Source: Gemmata palustris (GTDB lineage Bacteria; Planctomycetota; Planctomycetia; Gemmatales; Gemmataceae). From it: 64,000 bases of DNA. Below the pieces are notes generated by a model. The model had not been told where the DNA came from and searched no databases. It worked only from the letters and a program-made list of their open reading frames with translations. Numbering within the stretch: the first letter of the stretch is position 1; the number at the start of each line of letters is the position of its first letter. The DNA lies in assembly GCF_017939745.1 (NCBI RefSeq), contig NZ_JAGKQQ010000001.1, positions 3,286,001-3,350,000 of the forward strand, written 5' to 3'. A program made the translations under genes and the position numbers. Shown one piece after another: positions 59,506-64,000 of this stretch.

Positions 59506-60085
59506 CCGGCCCCTTGTTCAGTTTCGCGCGAACCGCCGCGAACCGCCCTCGGGTATTCCCGGGGTCGGCCGCGGCGTTCGGCGTAGCGGGCTTTCGCTTG
59601 TTCGCGCGGAAGACCACGCGACCGGGAATCATCCCGCCGTCGTGGTCCGGTTCTTCGAGCGAGATCGGGTCCGTGACCTCTTCTTCGCCCTCGGCCGATG
59701 TGGGCAGCGGCACAATGGTGAGCGCGGCGCCGGCCGTGGTCCGGTACAGCCCGCCGTTGCGCAGGCGCTGGGCCTCGCGCCGGCACTCCGACCGGAGCCA
59801 GGTCGCGGCGAACCCGCGGAACGCGCCGAACAGGTCGCCGGTGGGGGGCAGCCGGGACTCGTCGAAGCGCCCCATGAGCATCGTGAGCGTGACGAGCGCG
59901 CAGCCCTCGAGTTCGAGTTCCTCTTCGGACCCGATCGCGAACCCGAAATCGGCGCGCACTCCGCGCGCGATCCCGCGCGCCCAGGCGATGTGGTCGCCGG
60001 CGTCGATGCGCAGTTCGCGCGAACAGGTCCGGGGCTCGGGCCGAACGGCGGCACGAGCGGCGAGCAGTTTGGGAGTAATCGGCAT
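59483..60085 (-). CDS. Sigma-factor-like protein (region 2)
   Basis: 200 residues from ATG 60085. GCALVTLTMLMGRFDESRLP..LFGAFRGFAATWLRSECRREAQRLRNGG corresponds to sigma70 region 2 (the FDxxxG..F..YA..WIR pattern), but region 4 is not obvious; the C-terminal part is basic and disordered. It could direct transcription of a special promoter set, for instance the phage module motif, which is speculation. Confidence 0.55.
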   Translation of the reverse strand: MPITPKLLAARAAVRPEPRTCSRELRIDAGDHIAWARGIARGVRADFGFAIGSEEELELEGCALVTLTMLMGRFDESRLPPTGDLFGAFRGFAATWLRSECRREAQRLRNGGLYRTTAGAALTIVPLPTSAEGEEEVTDPISLEEPDHDGGMIPGRVVFRANKRKPATPNAAADPGNTRGRFAAVRAKLNKGPVTRESGT

Positions 60086-60118
60086 TGGGGCAATCCCGGA
60101 TGTGAATACGCGACCACT

Positions 60119-60145
60119 ATTATACTAAGAGATCACTACACCCAA
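60119..60145 (-). promoter_or_regulatory. Promoter of the sigma-like gene
   Basis: On the minus strand TATAAT (60124-60119) with a weak TTGGGT-type -35 box about 15-16 bases upstream; start expected ~27 bases before the ATG at 60085. Confidence 0.5.
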
Positions 60146-60347
60146 GTGGCGGTTCGGGACCAAACGGGATCTTTCCACAGAAAAGGTGACGAACACGGGC
60201 GGCGCGGCACAGGGGCCGGCCCCGGCGCACCAACTCGCCGGGTAACGTGAGCGCGAGCGGAAGGCGCGTACAGCCCACCGACTACGTGAGCACCGAAGGC
60301 CGCTTGAACCGAGTCGGGGATTGGCGTAACGGCGCAAACGAGCCGCT
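60146..60347. other. Intergenic region before the insertion sequence
   Basis: No gene is convincing. Contains no repeat I recognise apart from GAGCCGCTCCC at the junction with the insertion sequence. Confidence 0.4.
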
Positions 60348-61280
60348 CCCTTGCCAGTAGTTTCAAGTGATTTGGCAGTGCCGCATGGGAGTTCCTAAGT
60401 TCAAGGTTCTCAGGCACTTGAACGGGAGCCTCCCATGCGACGTGGTTACTCTACGATCACCCCGGCGGTGGTCCACGCACTGACGCGCCGAACGTTGGAA
60501 CGGGCCCTGGGTTGGACCGACTACAAGCGGTCGGTCACGCGCACCCAGTTGCTCGACCTGGTGCTGTTGATCGCGGGCACCACCCGCACGTTGTTCGCGG
60601 TAGTGACCCGGTACTTGGTTCTCCCACGAGACCGCGCGACAGGCGATGCACGCCAACCGGGGTTCCAGGACCAACTCACGGCCCGGTTGGTGGATGCCCT
60701 TCACCAGGTGGCGGGGTTCACGCGCGGGACCGGAGGCGCCGGTGGACGTGTGCCATCGATGTGCATTACGTCCCCTTTTATGGGGATCGCAGCACCCGGG
60801 GATCATCGGCGGACCCAAGAAGGCCGGGACCTCGTTCTTTCACGCGTGCGCCACCGGGGTACTGATTCACAAGCACCGGCGGTACACCGTGGGGCTGATG
60901 AGCGTGACGAAAGGAACCAAGCCGCACCAGCAGGTGCAGACCCTTCTGGACCAGGTGGCGGCCGCGGGCTCACGGTCCGCGGGGGTTCTGGACGCCGGGT
61001 TCGACAGCGGGAGACCCTGTTGCTGTTGCAGGAACGGAACCTGAGCTACACGGTCCCGATGCGCAAGAAGGGCACCGGTACCAACCGCCGCAACGCCAGC
61101 TACACCCAACCCCACGGCACCATCACCACCATGGGTGGGTCACCGAGAAGAGCCGCAAGGCGGTATCGACTCGGGTGCTCGTGTGGCAACGGAAGGGCGA
61201 ATCGCACGCCCGGGTGTACGCGTTCCGCGGGTGGGGCGATGCGACCGCCGTGTCGGAGGCGAACCGGGCTCGGTTGGGGC

Positions 61281-62751
61281 CTGTACTTTGCGCGACTTCC
61301 TGTATTCGAGCGGCTGAGGCTTAGCGTGTAGACAGGCGCCGGCCCGTCCGAGACGATGGGGTTACCACACCACCCTCGCCCCGGACGGACGCGGCCATGC
61401 CATCATCGCATCCGCTACCCTCGTCGTGCCACTGGTTTTCGGTTCTCGCGGCGGCGTTAGACCCACGATCGGCTCCGCGGCTGGCATGGTTGCTGGTCGG
61501 AGCCGTTCTGGCTCGGGGCCGCGCACCGTTACGACCTGGATTCGGTCCGCCGGGCTGAGCGATGAGTATCGCCCGTGCTACACCACGGTGGCCGCGCTTG
61601 GGGCCGGACCGACGCGCGGCGTCACACCTGCTGCGGGAGTCGTGAGGCCCCTGGCGGCGGAGGCCAGACGGCTCACGTTGGCCCTGGATGACACCCCAAC
61701 GGAACGATACGGGGCAACGGTACAAGGGGCCGGGGTGCACCACAACCCGACGCCCGGGCCGGCCGGCGGACCGTTCGTGTACGGGCACGTGTGGGTGGTC
61801 CTCGGGCTCCTGGCCCGGCACCCCTCTTGGGGCATCGTTGCGCTCCCGCTGCTGGCCCGGTTGTACGTGCGCCGCAAGGACCTTCCGGGGATCCCGGCGA
61901 GGACCCGGCCCGGGTTCCGGACCAAGCTGGAACTGGCCGTCGAGTTGGTGCGGTGGGCCGCCTCGTGGCTCGGGCACCTGGGCAAGCCCCTCTGGGTGGT
62001 GGCCGACGGGGCGTACGCCAAGGCCCCGGTACTCAAGCCCCTGCGGGAGCTCGGGGTGACGGTGGTGAGCCGACTGAGGAAGGACTCGGCCCTGTGGTCC
62101 GTGCCCGGCCCGCGGGCGCCCCACCAGCGCGGACCGAACCGGACCTATGGGGACCAGCGAATCGAGTTGGCCAAGCGAGCCGGACAGACCCGCGGGTGGG
62201 CCACCGGGACGTTCGACTTGTACGGGAAACCGACGGAGAAGAAGTACAAGACGTTCGTGGCCACCTGGCGCCCGGCCGGTGGGGCGATTCGCGTCGTTCT
62301 GGTGGACGAGCCCACCGGGTGGGTGGCGTTCTTCTGCACCGACACCGCCCGCGCCGGTGGGCGACATCCTCGGAAGTGTCGCGAGTCGCTTCAGCCTGGA
62401 GATCGCGTTCCGCGATCTGAAAAAGTTGTCGGGGCGGGTCAGCAGCAGGTGCGCCTCGTGCGGGCCAACGTCGGGGCGTTCCACGTGTGCCTGTGGGCGC
62501 TCACGATGACCGAAGCTTGGGCCTGGAATCGGGATGCCAAGGCGTTGGCCGGGCACCGGGCCGCAAGTCCATGGGACGACGGGGAACGGCGACCGAGTCA
62601 CGCGGATAAGCGCGCGCCTGGCGCCGTGAGCTACTGCGGAACGAAATTCAGGCGGTTCTGCGGCCCGGGATCAACGAGGCCGAATTACAAGTCGCCGCCG
62701 AACGACTACTCGACTTGGCCGCTTAATGGTGATGAAGTTGCGCAAAGAGCA
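61281..62751 (+). mobile_element. Nested insertion sequence IS-2 with 8-bp target duplication
   Basis: Ends CTTTGCGCGACTTC (61286-61299) and GAAGTTGCGCAAAG (62734-62747) are inverted repeats with one mismatch. GTTGGGGC is duplicated at 61273-61280 and 62752-62759. Joining the flanks restores the IS-1 frame (..ARLGRRRYRERFG..), which confirms the boundaries. Confidence 0.85.
61397..62726 (+). pseudogene. IS-2 transposase (DDE type), frameshifted
   Basis: LALDDTPTERYGATVQGAGVHH carries the first Asp, KPLWVVADGAYAKAPVL the second, and FSLEIAFRDLK the Glu region followed by QVRLVRANVGAFHVCLWALTMTEAW. Pieces lie in at least three frames (breaks near 61510, 62350 and 62610), so it is inactive as read. 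The family is a DDE_5-like group common in planctomycetes. Confidence 0.75.
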
Positions 62752-63197
62752 GTTGGGGCGCCGGCGGTACCGAGAGCGGTTCGGGATCGAGACCAGCTAT
62801 CGGCAGAAGAACCAGGCCCGCGGGTGGACCACCAGCACCAACCCCGAGTACCGGTTGCTGCTCGAGGGCGTGGCCCTGCTGTTGCGCCCAGGTGTGGGTG
62901 TACCTGACGCTCCGGATCGCTCGGGCACGCGGGCTCGCGCCGACCGCCTGGGTCGCCCAGTTCCCGTTGGCCGAGATGCTCGACTGGCTCACGCAACGGA
63001 TCCGCTCACGATACCCACGCACACGATGTATTACCCTGCCACACAATACACTTACAACCAACGCAACGCCTTGAAACTACTGGCAAGGGGCGGAGGCACT
63101 TCCCCGCTCCGAAAGCACTTCACGCATTAAGCAAAACGGAAGTGTCTCCCGCTCCCTTGCGGTCGCGGCTCGTTACCAGATGGGATGAGCGTGCGGC

Positions 63198-63988
63198 TCA
63201 GCTCTTGCCCAATAGTAGGTCAACGACCCAGCACCCGCGCACGTGCTCGCGCGGTTCGCGGCAGTGGCTCAGGACGTCTTCGTCGTCGCACCCCGCGTCC
63301 TGGGCGCGTCCGCCAGAATCGGCATCGCACCAAAGTTGCGAGACTCATACATCTGCGCGCAATCGCAATCGCGGTGCTCGTGCGCCAGGATGGGGAGAAG
63401 ATGATCGGGCGAAACGGATTGCCGAAGATGTCGTGCAACCGGGCGGTCTGGCCTACTCGCTCGCCGGCAAGTGCCCGCACGTAACCGGGCAAGCGAATCA
63501 CCTCGGCTTCATCGGCTCGCGCTTGTGCCTCTCCTCTCCAGCCCCTCACAGCGTGCTCGCTTGCGATCCTCTCCAAGACAGGATCGCCGTGAGTTGCGAG
63601 TGCGTCGTAGGCAATTGCGTAGGCGGAATAGTAAGCGGTCCCGACAACACGAAAATCGCGCAAACAGTCGATCGCTCTTACGGCAGATTCCGCAGCGTAG
63701 GATTCCGCTTCTCCTGCGTGAAGAATCATGGCCGCTGATTCGTACACGTCCCCAACGACCTCAGCAAGTACCGCCCGAACCTGCTCGAAAGTGGCTGCCC
63801 CTCAATGTGTCGCTCCACCACGCCAATTGCCTTGCGGCTGTTTTGAGGTAACCGTCGCGGAGCAGGTGCTTCACGCGGCGGCAACAATCAACCGCGAACA
63901 GCCGTAATTTCCGATCGCTTGCTCGCCCCGTTAGGAACTCAAGTAGCGGTTTGGGTTCGCTGCACGTGAGCCATTCCGCTTCGGTCAT
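63198..63988 (-). pseudogene. MTEAEWL-family protein, broken copy
   Basis: Starts at ATG 63988 with MTEAEWLTCSEPKPLLEFL, then RKLRLFAVDCCRRVKHLLRDG; the frame is lost near 63760, resumes with ESAVRAIDCLRDF..DIFGNPFRPI, is lost again near 63320, and ends in a third frame with DVLSHCREPREHVRGCWVVDLLLGKS to 63198. Two frameshifts. Paralog of the intact gene at 5981. Confidence 0.8.
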
Positions 63989-64000
63989 CGGGCACTCGAA

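Larger units (their letters stand above)
60435..63074 (+). pseudogene. IS-1 transposase (IS4/ISH3-like), frameshifted and split by IS-2
   Basis: Fragments in several frames together form one transposase: DVHYVPFYG (first Asp), KAGTSFFHACAT, LDAGFDSG (second Asp), SYTVPMRKKGTG, and after the nested element RYRERFGIETSYRQKNQ, which fits the Y-(2)-R-(3)-E-(6)-K signature of IS4-related families. At least two frameshifts plus the insertion make it inactive. Confidence 0.75.
60348..63089 (+). mobile_element. Degraded insertion sequence IS-1 (interrupted by IS-2)
   Basis: Bounded by a perfect 20-bp inverted repeat: CCCTTGCCAGTAGTTTCAAG at 60348-60367 and its complement at 63070-63089. Removing the nested IS-2 and one 8-bp duplication leaves 1263 bp, a normal IS length. 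No clear target duplication flanks it. Confidence 0.8.

Overview
The window looks like chromosomal DNA of a planctomycete of the Gemmataceae. Codon usage is GC-rich. Several proteins belong to families I associate with Gemmata: the repeat-companion TIGR02996 domain at 22528, two proteins starting MTEAEWL (5981 and a broken copy at 63198), a kinase with leucine-rich repeats, and many small secreted or lipo-proteins with good Shine-Dalgarno sites. GC-rich palindromic intergenic repeats are also abundant. No rRNA, tRNA, CRISPR array or reverse transcriptase was seen.

Layout. (1) 1-840 is the 3' end of a P4/D5-type primase-helicase. (2) 841-20000 is host-like: a lipoprotein, a frameshifted TlpA-type thioredoxin protein between 99-bp inverted repeats, a ParB-like protein, a PTP-type phosphatase, a PilZ protein, five tandem paralogous secreted proteins (10493-13734), a MOSC protein, an EEP-family protein and an ArsR/SRPBCC pair. 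(3) 20461-56826 is a phage-derived head and tail locus: small and large terminase, two portal genes, prohead protease, major capsid protein, connectors, tail tube, tail chaperones, a short tape measure, a Cys/Thr-rich fibre candidate and sugar-modification enzymes. Host-like genes interrupt it: threonine ammonia-lyase, an acetyltransferase and a Ser/Thr kinase between portal and protease, and a lipoprotein between tape measure and tail genes. (4) 56946-60085 holds a subtilase, small membrane or secreted proteins and a sigma-factor-like protein. (5) 60348-63089 is a degraded insertion sequence with a second one nested in it, followed by a broken MTEAEWL gene.

The most unusual part is 23280-33294. 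Two portal genes share about 598 nearly identical N-terminal residues, then switch to unrelated C-terminal domains (one with an HEYGH zinc-peptidase motif, one unrecognised). Each is followed by an array of very small genes from four recurring families (A-D). In the first array, copies of a ~190-bp spacer each carry a terminator-like hairpin and a sigma70-like promoter (TTGATT, 17 bp, GATACT). Constant carrier, swapped tail and following cassette array is the layout of polymorphic toxin/immunity loci, here on a phage portal; the toxin and immunity roles are inference.

A second signal is a ~17-bp motif (GGTGCCATCGGCCGGGC) directly before or just upstream of the first gene of most phage modules. 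A third is an 88-bp MITE in three identical copies, each with a 3-bp TNA target duplication.
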